DNA of 64,000 nucleotides, taken from assembly GCF_013408655.1 (NCBI RefSeq), contig NZ_JACCBP010000001.1:2914001-2978000 (forward strand). The letters run 5' to 3'. The DNA is from Pigmentiphaga litoralis (GTDB taxonomy: Bacteria; Pseudomonadota; Gammaproteobacteria; Burkholderiales; Burkholderiaceae_B). Positions 1-8,250 of this stretch are shown here, piece after piece. The notes beneath the pieces were generated by a model. The model saw nothing but the letters and a program-made list of their open reading frames with translations. It was not told the DNA's origin and ran no database searches. Within the stretch, counting starts at the first letter, position 1; the number at the start of each line of letters is the position of its first letter. The position numbers and the translations under genes were made by a program.

Positions 1-357
1 CTGACCGAAAAGCTCAAGAGCTGCGAAGAGTTCCTGATCCTGCCGGAAGCAACCGAGAAAGCCGATCCATCGTGGTTCGGCTATCCGATCACCGTTAAGG
101 AAGACGCCGGCGTAACGCGTCTGGACCTGACGACCTACCTGGACCAGAACAAGATTGGCACGCGTCTGCTGTTCGCGGGCAACCTGACGCGCCAGCCGTA
201 CATGCTGGGCCGCAACTTCCGCATCTCTGGCGAACTGACCAACACCGACCGCATCATGAACCAGACGTTCTGGATCGGGCTGTACCCAGGCCTGTCGCGT
301 GAAATGCTCGACTACACCGTCGAAAAGATCGAAACGTTCCTGGGCGTGAACTTCTGA
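1..357 (+). CDS. rfbH: RfbH-type CDP-4-keto-6-deoxyglucose 3-dehydrase, C-terminal part
   Basis: The window opens inside this gene; 118 C-terminal residues are visible, ending NF before TGA at 355. The stretch with SWFGYPITVK, NKIGTRLLFAGN, QPYM and the IMNQTFWIGLYPGL motif matches the C-terminal domain of RfbH/DdhC. These are PLP- and [2Fe-2S]-dependent enzymes that, with a reductase, remove the C-3 hydroxyl of CDP-4-keto-6-deoxyglucose to make the precursor of 3,6-dideoxyhexoses (established for the family). The PLP and cluster residues lie upstream of the window and cannot be checked. The next gene is an SDR enzyme and the two after that are transketolase subunits, so this looks like the entry step to an unusual O-antigen sugar. 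Confidence 0.85.
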   Translation: MTEKLKSCEEFLILPEATEKADPSWFGYPITVKEDAGVTRLDLTTYLDQNKIGTRLLFAGNLTRQPYMLGRNFRISGELTNTDRIMNQTFWIGLYPGLSREMLDYTVEKIETFLGVNF

Positions 358-367
358 TAACGGAACA

Positions 368-388
368 TGCCGGGCTCAATGCCCGGCA
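368..388 (+). repeat. Perfect 8-bp intercistronic hairpin
   Basis: TGCCGGGC (368-375), a 5-base loop, then GCCCGGCA (381-388), directly after the rfbH stop. No T-run follows, so it does not look like a complete intrinsic terminator. An mRNA stabiliser or partial attenuator between rfbH and the SDR gene is possible. The next gene's start codon lies 5 or 23 bases downstream, depending on which start is used. Confidence 0.6.
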
Positions 389-392
389 GGAT

Positions 393-1472
393 TTGACGAG
401 CGGAAAACAAGTGACTGTCAGCAGCATCGCGGAAGACGATTTCAAGCACATCCTGGAGCATGGTGAAGGGGTGTGGGAAGCGCTGAGGGGCAAGTCCATC
501 TTCCTCACCGGCGCAACCGGCTTCGTCGGCAAGTGGATGCTTGAAGCGCTTTGCCGGGCGAACGATATTTACGGCCTCGGGGTGAAAGCCACCCTGCTGA
601 CGCGTCGGCCTTCGGCCTTCACGACTGAAGCGCCGCACCTTGCCCGGCATGCTGCCATCGAACTGCTTGAGGGTGACGTCCGCACCTTTCCGGCTGACGG
701 GCTTCCCTCATTCGACTACATCGTTCACGCTGCCACGGACGTGTCCGCGGACGCAAGTCCAGCAGCGCATCTCGACGTGTTCGACGTAAACCTGACGGGC
801 ACTCGCCGCGTCCTCGACCTGGCGCGGCGAGGAGGCTGCGAGGGACTGCTACTGACAAGTTCCGGCGCGGTCTACGGCAGCGTTCCTCCGGACATGAGCC
901 TGACGCCGGAAACCTACCTGGGCGGCCCTGATCCGATGCGGCTCGCGTCGGCTTATGGACTCGGAAAAAAGAGTTCGGAGTGGATGGCAACCGCTTACGA
1001 CAGCGCTTACGACATTCCTGTAAAGATCGCCCGGATCTACGCCCTTGTCGGACCCTACCTTGCGATCGACAAGCACTTTGCCATTGGCAATTTCATCAAG
1101 AACAAACTGGCATCCGAACCTATCGTGATCCAGGGGGACGGTACTCCTTTCAGATCCTACTTGTACGCAGCCGATCTGGCGTTGTGGCTCTGGACCATCC
1201 TTGTCAAAGGCAAGCGTGCCGAGGCCTACAACGTGGGGTCCGACATGCCGATTTCCTTGGGGGATCTGGCGGCTCGGGTCGCGAAGGCGAGCGGAGCCGT
1301 TGTACCTGTCCACATCCGGCAGACTCCGTCTCCTGCAGCACCGGCGCAGCAATACGCGCCTGACATCACGAAAGCACGCGATGACCTGGGTCTGGCGGTC
1401 CGTGTCTCGCTCGATGATGCGATTGAAAGAACACTTGCCTGGCATCGCGCAGGTGGCACGCGTGCCGCCTGA
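393..1472 (+). CDS. NAD-dependent epimerase/dehydratase (extended SDR), dideoxyhexose pathway
   Basis: A 359-residue extended short-chain dehydrogenase. The Rossmann motif GATGFVG is at residues 40-46 and the catalytic YGLGK (YxxxK) at 188-192, preceded by LLLTSSGAVYG. After RfbH one expects a C-4 ketoreductase (as in CDP-paratose/abequose synthesis) or, if the following transketolase builds a side chain, a reductase of that side chain comparable in role to YerF of yersiniose synthesis; the sequence does not decide. The longest frame starts at TTG 393, but GTG at 411 (MTVSS) has a more plausible spacing to upstream purines. The gene is followed after a 65-base gap by the transketolase pair. 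Family assignment is firm; substrate is inferred. Confidence 0.85.
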   Translation: MTSGKQVTVSSIAEDDFKHILEHGEGVWEALRGKSIFLTGATGFVGKWMLEALCRANDIYGLGVKATLLTRRPSAFTTEAPHLARHAAIELLEGDVRTFPADGLPSFDYIVHAATDVSADASPAAHLDVFDVNLTGTRRVLDLARRGGCEGLLLTSSGAVYGSVPPDMSLTPETYLGGPDPMRLASAYGLGKKSSEWMATAYDSAYDIPVKIARIYALVGPYLAIDKHFAIGNFIKNKLASEPIVIQGDGTPFRSYLYAADLALWLWTILVKGKRAEAYNVGSDMPISLGDLAARVAKASGAVVPVHIRQTPSPAAPAQQYAPDITKARDDLGLAVRVSLDDAIERTLAWHRAGGTRAA

Positions 1473-1537
1473 GTACCAGAAGCCCGACATCGGAATGATC
1501 ACTGGCCCGACGGCCAGCTTTACACAAGAGTCTCTAC

Positions 1538-2344
1538 ATGGCTGATTTCGATCCAAAGCGCATTCGAAGAACCATTCTGGACATGGCCTACTCGGGCAAG
1601 ACGGTCCATATTGGTTGCGCGTTCTCCATCGTCGAATTGCTAGCGGTTCTTTATAGAACGCACCTTCGATTTCCGGATGACAATCCCCGGCACGAACACC
1701 GGGATTACATGGTGCTGAGCAAGGGGCATGGCGTCATGGCTCAGTACGCATGCCTTGGTGAAAAGGGCTGGCTGAGTGACGAAGCCCTGCACAATTATTT
1801 CAAGAACGGCAGTGCGCTGAAAGGCCTTGCCGATACGCACATCCCGGGCGTCGAAGTGACGTCGGGCTCACTGGGCCATGGGTTGTCGGTCGGCACCGGG
1901 CTTGCACTTGCTGCGAAGCTCTCGAAAACCGATCAGAAGTGCTTTGCAATTGTCGGCGACGGAGAAATCAATGAAGGCCCGATCTGGGAAGCTGCGTTGT
2001 TCGCCACCCACTTCAAGCTCGACAATCTGGTCGTCATCGTCGATGCCAATGGCTTTCAGGCAATGGGTACGACCGACGAGGTCATGGCACTCGGCAACAT
2101 CGAATCGAAGTTTGCCGCGTTCGGGTTTGACGCAGTAACGATCGACGGCCACGACGAGGACAGCATCGACGAGACGGTGCGCAAGCTGTGCGACACCCAG
2201 AATGGCCGTCCGAAGGCATTGATTGCGCAGACAGTCAAAGGCAAGGGGGTGTCCTTCATGGAACATGACAACATCTGGCATTACACGCGCCTTAACGAGA
2301 CGACGTATGCCGACGCCATCGCGGAACTGGGGGCTGCAGCATGA
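1538..2344 (+). CDS. Transketolase, N-terminal subunit
   Basis: 268 residues covering only the ThDP pyrophosphate-binding half of transketolase. The motif GDG (140-142) with Asn171 in VDANGFQ forms the ThDP/Mg2+ site, and the conserved histidines H24, H64 (KGHG) and H114 (LGHG) are present. The stop overlaps the start of the C-terminal subunit (ATGA at 2341-2344), so the two chains are almost certainly co-translated and form one enzyme. Split transketolases occur in several specialised pathways that move two-carbon ketol units, including apulose and sulfosugar metabolism. Lying between RfbH/SDR and a flippase, this pair probably acts on a nucleotide sugar rather than in the pentose phosphate pathway; that role is inference. 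Confidence 0.92.
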   Translation: MADFDPKRIRRTILDMAYSGKTVHIGCAFSIVELLAVLYRTHLRFPDDNPRHEHRDYMVLSKGHGVMAQYACLGEKGWLSDEALHNYFKNGSALKGLADTHIPGVEVTSGSLGHGLSVGTGLALAAKLSKTDQKCFAIVGDGEINEGPIWEAALFATHFKLDNLVVIVDANGFQAMGTTDEVMALGNIESKFAAFGFDAVTIDGHDEDSIDETVRKLCDTQNGRPKALIAQTVKGKGVSFMEHDNIWHYTRLNETTYADAIAELGAAA

Positions 2345-3237
2345 GAGACGCTTTTTCCAACGCACTTGTCGCCGCCGCAAAAGCTGATCCAAAGGTGCTC
2401 TTGCTGACCGGCGACCACGGTTACGCCCTGTTCGACGCGTTTCGAAAGGCCTGCCCCGACCAATACATCAACTGCGGCATCGCCGAGCAGAACATGGTGG
2501 GCGTTGCGGCCGGCTTGGCCAAGGCAGGATATCGACCCGTGGTGTACGGACTGGCGGCCTTCGTCCCGGTACGCGTTGTCGAACAGATAAAGATCGACAT
2601 CTGCTATGAGCAGTTGCCCGTCATCCTGATCGGCGACGGCGCGGGCGTCGTGTATAGCCACCTGGGCGCCAGCCATCAGAGCTTCGAAGATATCAGTGTC
2701 CTGCGACCGATCCCTCATCTTTCCATCTACTCGCCTGCCGATCGGCACGAACTGACCGCGAGCATGGATGCAATGTTCGCTTCGAAATCGGCGTGCTACA
2801 TGCGAATGGGCAAGGCCGACCTGGGCGACGTGCATGAGGGACCTGTCACAGCCGAATCCGCGATCATCAACGTCCGCGATGAAAAAGAAACAACCTTGAT
2901 CATCGCAACGGGTTCAGGCGTGAATACCGCCTTGCAAATCGCTGACTCGCTGGGGGGCGCCGCGGTGTATTCAGTTCCTCGCATCAAGCCGTTCACCGCT
3001 GCCGATCTCGGTCCGGTCATTGGCGGGCGGAAACGGATCATCGTGATCGAGGAGCACTCGGTGCATGGTGGTCTGGCCAGCACCATTGCAGAATTGATCG
3101 TCGGAAAGTTTCAAGGACAGTTCCATGCCTACGGCGTGCGCGACCAATTCTCGGAAACCTGCGGCGATTACAGGCACCTGATGCAGGAACACGGGCTTTC
3201 CGCGCAGGCGATCATGCACGATCTGGAAGCTGCCTGA
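2341..3237 (+). CDS. Transketolase, C-terminal subunit
   Basis: 298 residues with the pyrimidine-binding and C-terminal domains of transketolase. The catalytic glutamate that activates ThDP is E49 in GIAEQN, and the segment with GDGAGVVYSHLGASHQ is the usual substrate-channel loop. The C-terminal domain begins around residue 180. Translationally coupled to the N-terminal subunit by a 4-base overlap. A generic housekeeping transketolase would be a single chain of about 660 residues; this two-gene form within a polysaccharide cluster points to a dedicated sugar-branching or chain-extending step. Followed by a 54-base gap to the flippase gene. Confidence 0.92.
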   Translation: MRDAFSNALVAAAKADPKVLLLTGDHGYALFDAFRKACPDQYINCGIAEQNMVGVAAGLAKAGYRPVVYGLAAFVPVRVVEQIKIDICYEQLPVILIGDGAGVVYSHLGASHQSFEDISVLRPIPHLSIYSPADRHELTASMDAMFASKSACYMRMGKADLGDVHEGPVTAESAIINVRDEKETTLIIATGSGVNTALQIADSLGGAAVYSVPRIKPFTAADLGPVIGGRKRIIVIEEHSVHGGLASTIAELIVGKFQGQFHAYGVRDQFSETCGDYRHLMQEHGLSAQAIMHDLEAA

Positions 3238-3291
3238 TTCATGCGACTGTTGAATCTGCCGAGTTGAGACCTAGAAGACCGTGAACAATCC

Positions 3292-4491
3292 ATGAAGGGG
3301 AACTTCTCGCTGATCATGCTGCGACTGGGCAGCATCGTTCTTCAGCTCGTCTACATCAAGATCTATACGAACTTTCTGACTGCTGAAGAGTTGGGACGCT
3401 TTTTCTATCTGATCGCCCTGTCGTATTCAGCCAATGCCCTGGTGTTCATACCGCTTGATTATTACCAGCAGGCGAAGTTGATTGCTTTCTACGATAAACC
3501 GGTACCAATCAAGGCGTTTCTGGGACTCAACGCCAAAGCCGCCTTGATTGCACTGATTTTCGTTACGGTCGTGGGCAGCATCTTCTGGCATTACAGCAAG
3601 ATCGAGATGCACGAAATTCCGCAGGTGCTGCTGTACTCGGCCCTGTTGCACGTCTGTACGGCAAGCCGGAACCTGCTGAATAACCTGCACCGACGCCTGT
3701 TCGTGGTGGTTGCGCTCATTCTGGAAGCTTTATTGCGGGGCGGACTGTTTGCAGGTTCACAACTGTTCCGGCCCCCAACGGCGGAGACCCTTTTTCAAAC
3801 TGCGATCATTGCCTATGCGATCGAAGCGCTGATCATCGGGTATTACTTCAAGAAAAACGTTCCGATATCGCAAGACTCGACTTACCGACTGAGCATGCGT
3901 GACGCAGCGATCGCGTCCTATCCCGTATCGTTTTCAGCCGTCTGCAACTGGATCCAGATACAAGCTTACCGCCTGGTCTATGTAGGACTCGGCTTCGCCT
4001 CGATCGCAGGTATCTATGCGACCGTGGCAAACGTCGGATCCGTCGGGATGAACGCCTTGGCCCAAATAGCTTCGCAGATCCTCACGCCAAGGCTCTATCG
4101 GTCACAAGGAACGTATCTGCTGAAATACCTGACCATCGCCGTCGGTCTGGTGTTCACTGCGATCGTTGGATATGCGGTTCTGGGCCAACTCGTTCTCAAG
4201 ATCTTGACTCGCGAAACGCTGGCCGCATACTGGCCGATCCTGCTCTTTGGAGCATCCGTTGAAGGCTTGAACTTCCTGATTGGCATCATTACGACGTATT
4301 TGACGATCAATCAAAAGGCGACCCAGTTGGTTACTGCAAACCTTCTTGGCGTCGTTGCCGTTCTGGTTTCATTCTATGCCGTTTACCTATACGACCTGTC
4401 GAATGTTTATCTGATCGGTATTCCATTGCTGGTTTCCCAGCTCGTCGTATGCTTGCATCTGTTTTATCTGACTCAAATCAACAACCGATAG
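3292..4491 (+). CDS. Wzx-like polysaccharide flippase
   Basis: 399 residues, overwhelmingly hydrophobic, with about 12 predicted membrane segments and a start typical of the MOP/PST superfamily (LGSIVLQLVYIKIYTNFLTAEELGRFF). These proteins move undecaprenyl-linked repeat units across the inner membrane. It lies between the dideoxysugar genes and the first GT2, with TAG 8 bases before the next start, so it belongs to the same transcript. It is the only flippase candidate seen in the cluster. The Wzx assignment rests on topology and context because the family has weak sequence conservation; confidence in the exact substrate is low. Confidence 0.82.
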   Translation: MKGNFSLIMLRLGSIVLQLVYIKIYTNFLTAEELGRFFYLIALSYSANALVFIPLDYYQQAKLIAFYDKPVPIKAFLGLNAKAALIALIFVTVVGSIFWHYSKIEMHEIPQVLLYSALLHVCTASRNLLNNLHRRLFVVVALILEALLRGGLFAGSQLFRPPTAETLFQTAIIAYAIEALIIGYYFKKNVPISQDSTYRLSMRDAAIASYPVSFSAVCNWIQIQAYRLVYVGLGFASIAGIYATVANVGSVGMNALAQIASQILTPRLYRSQGTYLLKYLTIAVGLVFTAIVGYAVLGQLVLKILTRETLAAYWPILLFGASVEGLNFLIGIITTYLTINQKATQLVTANLLGVVAVLVSFYAVYLYDLSNVYLIGIPLLVSQLVVCLHLFYLTQINNR

Positions 4492-4498
4492 GCCATCA

Positions 4499-5326
4499 GT
4501 GCTCTGCCCTAACGTCACCTTTGTTGTTTTCACTTATAACGAACAACAACGCATTACTAGAGTCCTGCAGAACTTCGCGGGCATCGGCCCGATACTGGTG
4601 GTTGACAACGACAGTACGGACCAGACTGCAGACATCGCCCGCTCATTCGGCGCAACGGTGTTGCTGAACAAGAACCAAGGGTGGGTCGAAGACGAAGTAA
4701 CCGCCGCACGCGTCAAGGAAGCGGTACAGACCGACTGGATCTATTGGGGGTTTGCAGACGAAATGATCGATCATGAAACCGCTGGTGCGATTGCTGCTGC
4801 TGTTGACTCGAACGACTACGACATCGTTAATATCACCCGGAAAAACTACTATTACGGCAAGTTTTGCCACGATGCTTTTGCCGATCGCATGAACCGGATT
4901 TTCCGTAAAGCCGCCATTGACTTCAATGGCAATGTGATTCACGGTTTCGGCAAGGTCACCGTCCCGGAATCCCGTATCAAGATGCTGGACGATCGTTATT
5001 TTGTGCACCACTTCATCTCGAACGTCGCAAAGTCCTACATTCTGACCATGGATCGTTATACCGACGTGCAGGCGTCACCGAGCCTTTATCGTTCGCCTCT
5101 GCGCCTCGTGCTGGCGTCCCTCAAAATGGCTCTGACGCAGTATGTCCTTCGCGGCGGCTACAAAGCGGGGCCCGCAGGCGCCTTTCTGACCGCCAATTGC
5201 GCTTTCTACGGTTGGATGCTTTCCATGAAGGCTTACGAGAAAGCCCATGGAGTGGACCGCCCTTCCATCGAGGCCAGCAACGACACGGTGCGCGACCACG
5301 TTCTCCAGAGCTTCAAAGCCAAATGA
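4499..5326 (+). CDS. Family 2 glycosyltransferase
   Basis: 275 residues starting from GTG. The N-terminal GT-A fold is recognisable by TFVVFTYNE and VVDNDSTDQTADIA, followed by GWVEDEVTAARV and a DEM segment near residue 90. No transmembrane anchor is apparent, so it should work on the cytoplasmic face of the inner membrane, adding one sugar to the lipid-linked repeat unit. The start lies 7 bases after the flippase stop and the stop overlaps the acyltransferase start (ATGA at 5323-5326), which marks a tight operon. Donor and acceptor cannot be read from the sequence. Confidence 0.88.
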   Translation: MLCPNVTFVVFTYNEQQRITRVLQNFAGIGPILVVDNDSTDQTADIARSFGATVLLNKNQGWVEDEVTAARVKEAVQTDWIYWGFADEMIDHETAGAIAAAVDSNDYDIVNITRKNYYYGKFCHDAFADRMNRIFRKAAIDFNGNVIHGFGKVTVPESRIKMLDDRYFVHHFISNVAKSYILTMDRYTDVQASPSLYRSPLRLVLASLKMALTQYVLRGGYKAGPAGAFLTANCAFYGWMLSMKAYEKAHGVDRPSIEASNDTVRDHVLQSFKAK

Positions 5327-5973
5327 GTCTTTTCGCTAAACTGAAGAAGTTCGCTGCCCTGTCTTCATTCGAGAAGCGGTATATCTTGTCCGGCGTGATG
5401 GCACGCATCAAGTCAGCAACGGTGTACCGACGCGAATTCGGTGCCATAGGCAGCGGCACGTGGCTGAAACGTCCGCGGCAAGTCATGAGTCCGAAAAATA
5501 TCTTCATCGGTTCCAATGTCAGGATCGAGAGTGACGCCATTCTTTATTCAGTTGGCGCTTACGGAAAAAGCGAACACAACGGACGCATTGTCATCGAGGA
5601 CGGCGTCTATATGAACCATAGCTGCAACATTACTTGCGCGCAGGAGGTAACTGTTGGACGTGACGTCGCGTTCGGGCCTAACGTCTTTCTGTGCGATTTT
5701 GATCATGGTTATGACGATCCTTCCATTGGAATGATTCAGTCGCCATTGGTCAGCAAGGGTCCCATCCGTATCGGAGCCAGATCATGGATAGGTGCCAATG
5801 TGTACGTTGCCAGCGGAGTCCAACTGGGTGAGCATTGCACCGTCGCGGCCAATAGCGTCGTGACCAAAAGCTTCCCCGACAACTGTGTCATTGCAGGCGT
5901 TCCTGCAAAGCTGATCAAACGGTTTGACGCCGCCACCTCGTCGTGGGTCAAGGCCTCTGCCACCAACACCTGA
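5323..5973 (+). CDS. Hexapeptide-repeat (LbetaH) acyltransferase
   Basis: 216 residues from the ATG at 5323, which overlaps the previous stop; an in-frame start further upstream would run deep into the glycosyltransferase and is rejected. Repeated [LIV]-G-x(4) hexapeptides from about residue 60 to 190 (IFIGSNVRIES, VTVGRDVAFG, IRIGARSWIGANVYVASGV, VAANSVVTKSF, IAGVPAKLIKRF) build a left-handed beta helix. The DFDHGYDD loop is typical of WbbJ/NodL-like sugar O-acetyltransferases. It probably acetylates a repeat-unit sugar or acts on a sugar intermediate using acetyl-CoA. Confidence 0.88.
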   Translation: MSLFAKLKKFAALSSFEKRYILSGVMARIKSATVYRREFGAIGSGTWLKRPRQVMSPKNIFIGSNVRIESDAILYSVGAYGKSEHNGRIVIEDGVYMNHSCNITCAQEVTVGRDVAFGPNVFLCDFDHGYDDPSIGMIQSPLVSKGPIRIGARSWIGANVYVASGVQLGEHCTVAANSVVTKSFPDNCVIAGVPAKLIKRFDAATSSWVKASATNT

Positions 5974-6031
5974 CGTGCCGCGAGTTTCTTGCGGCGCGAA
6001 CACCGAACAAATACATCAAGGAAGGATCATC

Positions 6032-7168
6032 ATGAACGTACTTATCACTGGCGGCGCAGGCTTCATCGGTTCAAACCTCGCATTGCACCTGATCTCCCTG
6101 GGTCACAGCATCACCGTGCTGGACAACCTATCGCCGCAGATTCATGGTGATAACGCCAAGGACAAATCGGAACTGTTCCTGACGATTCGGGACAAGGTAC
6201 GATTCATTGAAGGTTCGGTCACCGATGAGCAGGCCTGGATCCAGGCGATGGATGGTCAACATGCGATCGTGCATCTGGCGGCCGAAACCGGCACTGGCCA
6301 GTCGATGTACGAAATCAAGAAATACGTTGATGTGAACATTGGCGGGACAGCCCTCATGCTGGACCTCCTTACCAACACCAAGCATTCCGTCTCACGCGTT
6401 GTGGTGGCATCGTCACGCTCCATCTACGGCGAAGGCAAATACCGGACCGCAGACGGATCGTTCGTCTATCCCGGTGCCCGAACCAACGACGCGCTGTCAA
6501 AAGGCATCTTCGAACACGTGGACTCCACGACGGGAGAACCGCTGACGCTTGTTGCCACCGACGAGGATGCCAAACTGCATCCGTCGTCCGTATACGGCAT
6601 CACCAAGCTCAACCAGGAGCAGATGGTTCTTACCGTATGTTCGAGTCTCGGAATTGCGGGCACTGCACTTCGCTACCAGAACGTCTATGGCCCGGGCCAG
6701 TCACTGAGCAATCCCTACACCGGCATTCTTTCGATTTTCTCGACCCGCATCAAGAACGGAAACCCCATCAGCATCTTTGAAGATGGGCTGGAAAGCCGCG
6801 ATTTCGTGTTCATCAGCGATGTGGTCAAAGCCACCACGCTGGCATTGCTTCGTGACGGCACCAGCACGGAGGTCTACGGCATCGGCTCTGGCATTGCCAC
6901 GACCGTCAAGGAGGTCGCAGACCGTCTGATCGCCGCCTATGGCACGCCGGTACCCGTCACAACCACAGGCGCCTATCGCCTGGGTGACATTCGTCACAAC
7001 TTTGCAGACCTGGAAAAAGCGCGCTCGCAGTTGGGCTTTGTGCCCGAAGTGTCGTTCGAGCAGGGAATCAGCGAATTCACGAAGTGGGTCAACAAGCAGG
7101 AAGTGCAGGTGGACAAGTACGAAGCCAGCATCGAAGAGATGAAGGCGAAGGGCCTGTTCAAGGGTTAA
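6032..7168 (+). CDS. NAD-dependent nucleotide-sugar epimerase (possibly dTDP-rhamnose 4-epimerase type)
   Basis: 378 residues from ATG 6032, which has GGAAGGATC just upstream as a Shine-Dalgarno; the longer frame from 5924 overlaps the acyltransferase and is not used. GGAGFIG at 7-13, catalytic Y188-x3-K192 in SVYGITK, and VASSRSIYGEG are extended-SDR hallmarks. DNLSPQIHG after the first beta strand resembles the group that includes WbiB-type dTDP-L-rhamnose 4-epimerases, so a 6-deoxy-talose or related donor is possible. UDP-sugar 4-epimerase is an alternative. Located between the acyltransferase and a second GT2 in the same direction. Confidence 0.88.
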   Translation: MNVLITGGAGFIGSNLALHLISLGHSITVLDNLSPQIHGDNAKDKSELFLTIRDKVRFIEGSVTDEQAWIQAMDGQHAIVHLAAETGTGQSMYEIKKYVDVNIGGTALMLDLLTNTKHSVSRVVVASSRSIYGEGKYRTADGSFVYPGARTNDALSKGIFEHVDSTTGEPLTLVATDEDAKLHPSSVYGITKLNQEQMVLTVCSSLGIAGTALRYQNVYGPGQSLSNPYTGILSIFSTRIKNGNPISIFEDGLESRDFVFISDVVKATTLALLRDGTSTEVYGIGSGIATTVKEVADRLIAAYGTPVPVTTTGAYRLGDIRHNFADLEKARSQLGFVPEVSFEQGISEFTKWVNKQEVQVDKYEASIEEMKAKGLFKG

Positions 7169-7185
7169 CAGTCCGCGATCCTTGC

Positions 7186-7220
7186 GAGGGCTCCGTGGTC
7201 CAGACACCTGACGAGCCCTC
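7186..7220 (+). repeat. Inverted repeat downstream of the epimerase
   Basis: GAGGGCTC (7186-7193) pairs perfectly with GAGCCCTC (7213-7220) across a 19-base loop that itself contains GTG/CAC. It lies in the 86-base gap between the epimerase and the next glycosyltransferase. There is no T-run, so it is not a typical rho-independent terminator; it may stabilise the upstream mRNA. Confidence 0.45.
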
Positions 7221-7254
7221 ACCCACCTGAATTGCTTTTGGCCCAGAGTCCAGC

Positions 7255-8154
7255 ATGATCAAAATCGGTATCGTCACCGTACTATTCAATAGCAACGATG
7301 TCCTTGAAGGTTTCTTTCGCAGCCTGCAGAAACAGACTGGCATCGATATATCACTTTACGTGATCGATAACAGCGCCACGCCCGAAGGCAGCGAACTGTC
7401 CGAGAAGCTCGGAGCCGATTACGGCATCAAGACCACAGTCGTCTTCAACAACGCGAATCTGGGTGTGGCCAAGGGCAACAATCAAGGGATTGAGCTCGCA
7501 CTGGCGGACAACGTCGACTATGTCGTGCTGTCGAACAACGACGTCGAATTCCATTCGCCAGACATGATCGCGGGGATGATCGCCGAAATGATCAAACGCG
7601 GCGCGAAAGCCAGCGTACCGAAGATGCTCTACTTCGGGACGCGCATTATCTGGTGCGCGGGTGGTCATATTTCCTCGCTGAAGGCGACTTCGCCTCATCA
7701 AGGAGATCTAGAAACAGATCGCGGCCAGTACGATACGGTCCAGGTAACCAACTACGCGCCGACCTGCTTCATGATCCTGGACCCGTCAGTTTTCGAGGTC
7801 GTCGGACTCATGGACGAGCAGTACTTTGTCTACTACGACGATACTGACTTCGTATGGCGCATGAACCACAGCGGATTTTCGGTACTTTATGTTCCGACAT
7901 ACGAGCTGTTTCACAAGGTCAGCTTCTCGACTGGCGGTAATGACAGCCTCTTCAGTCTGTATTACGCCACCCGGAACCGGCTGTTCTTTGCACGAAAGAA
8001 CCTCCACGGGCTTACACGTTGGATTGCCATCGCTTACACGGTGGCGGCGATGTCAGTCAAAAGCATTCGATTCACACCAGATCGTCGCAAGCGGGTATTC
8101 AAGGCGATGCGGGATGGGTTGAACACGGCGATGATCGCCCAGCCGAAGCACTGA
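7255..8154 (+). CDS. Family 2 glycosyltransferase, rhamnosyltransferase-like
   Basis: 299 residues. IGIVTVLFNSNDVLEGF, the nucleotide-binding YVIDNSATPEGSE and the metal-binding region LSNNDVEFHSPD are arranged as in WbbL/RfbN-type rhamnosyl- and related glycosyltransferases. YYDDTDFVWRM is the conserved acceptor-side motif (D[DE]D-x-E/D-W). The C-terminal 60 residues carry an amphipathic/hydrophobic stretch that may associate with the membrane. Last gene of the first plus-strand run; the next gene lies convergent on the minus strand. Confidence 0.88.
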   Translation: MIKIGIVTVLFNSNDVLEGFFRSLQKQTGIDISLYVIDNSATPEGSELSEKLGADYGIKTTVVFNNANLGVAKGNNQGIELALADNVDYVVLSNNDVEFHSPDMIAGMIAEMIKRGAKASVPKMLYFGTRIIWCAGGHISSLKATSPHQGDLETDRGQYDTVQVTNYAPTCFMILDPSVFEVVGLMDEQYFVYYDDTDFVWRMNHSGFSVLYVPTYELFHKVSFSTGGNDSLFSLYYATRNRLFFARKNLHGLTRWIAIAYTVAAMSVKSIRFTPDRRKRVFKAMRDGLNTAMIAQPKH

Positions 8155-8250
8155 CAGGCGAAAACCCCTGATCACGAATGTTCGTCGTCCGGGGTAGATC
8201 GGCCTAACAATCCTGGACCGGCAGACAAGACGCATCGCTGTGTTTTGCTG

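Noticed and set aside
8155..8250. Bidirectional terminator between the convergent glycosyltransferase genes
   Set aside because: Only a weak imperfect stem (CCCCTGATCACG against CGTCCGGGG) without a T-run is present, not enough to call a terminator.
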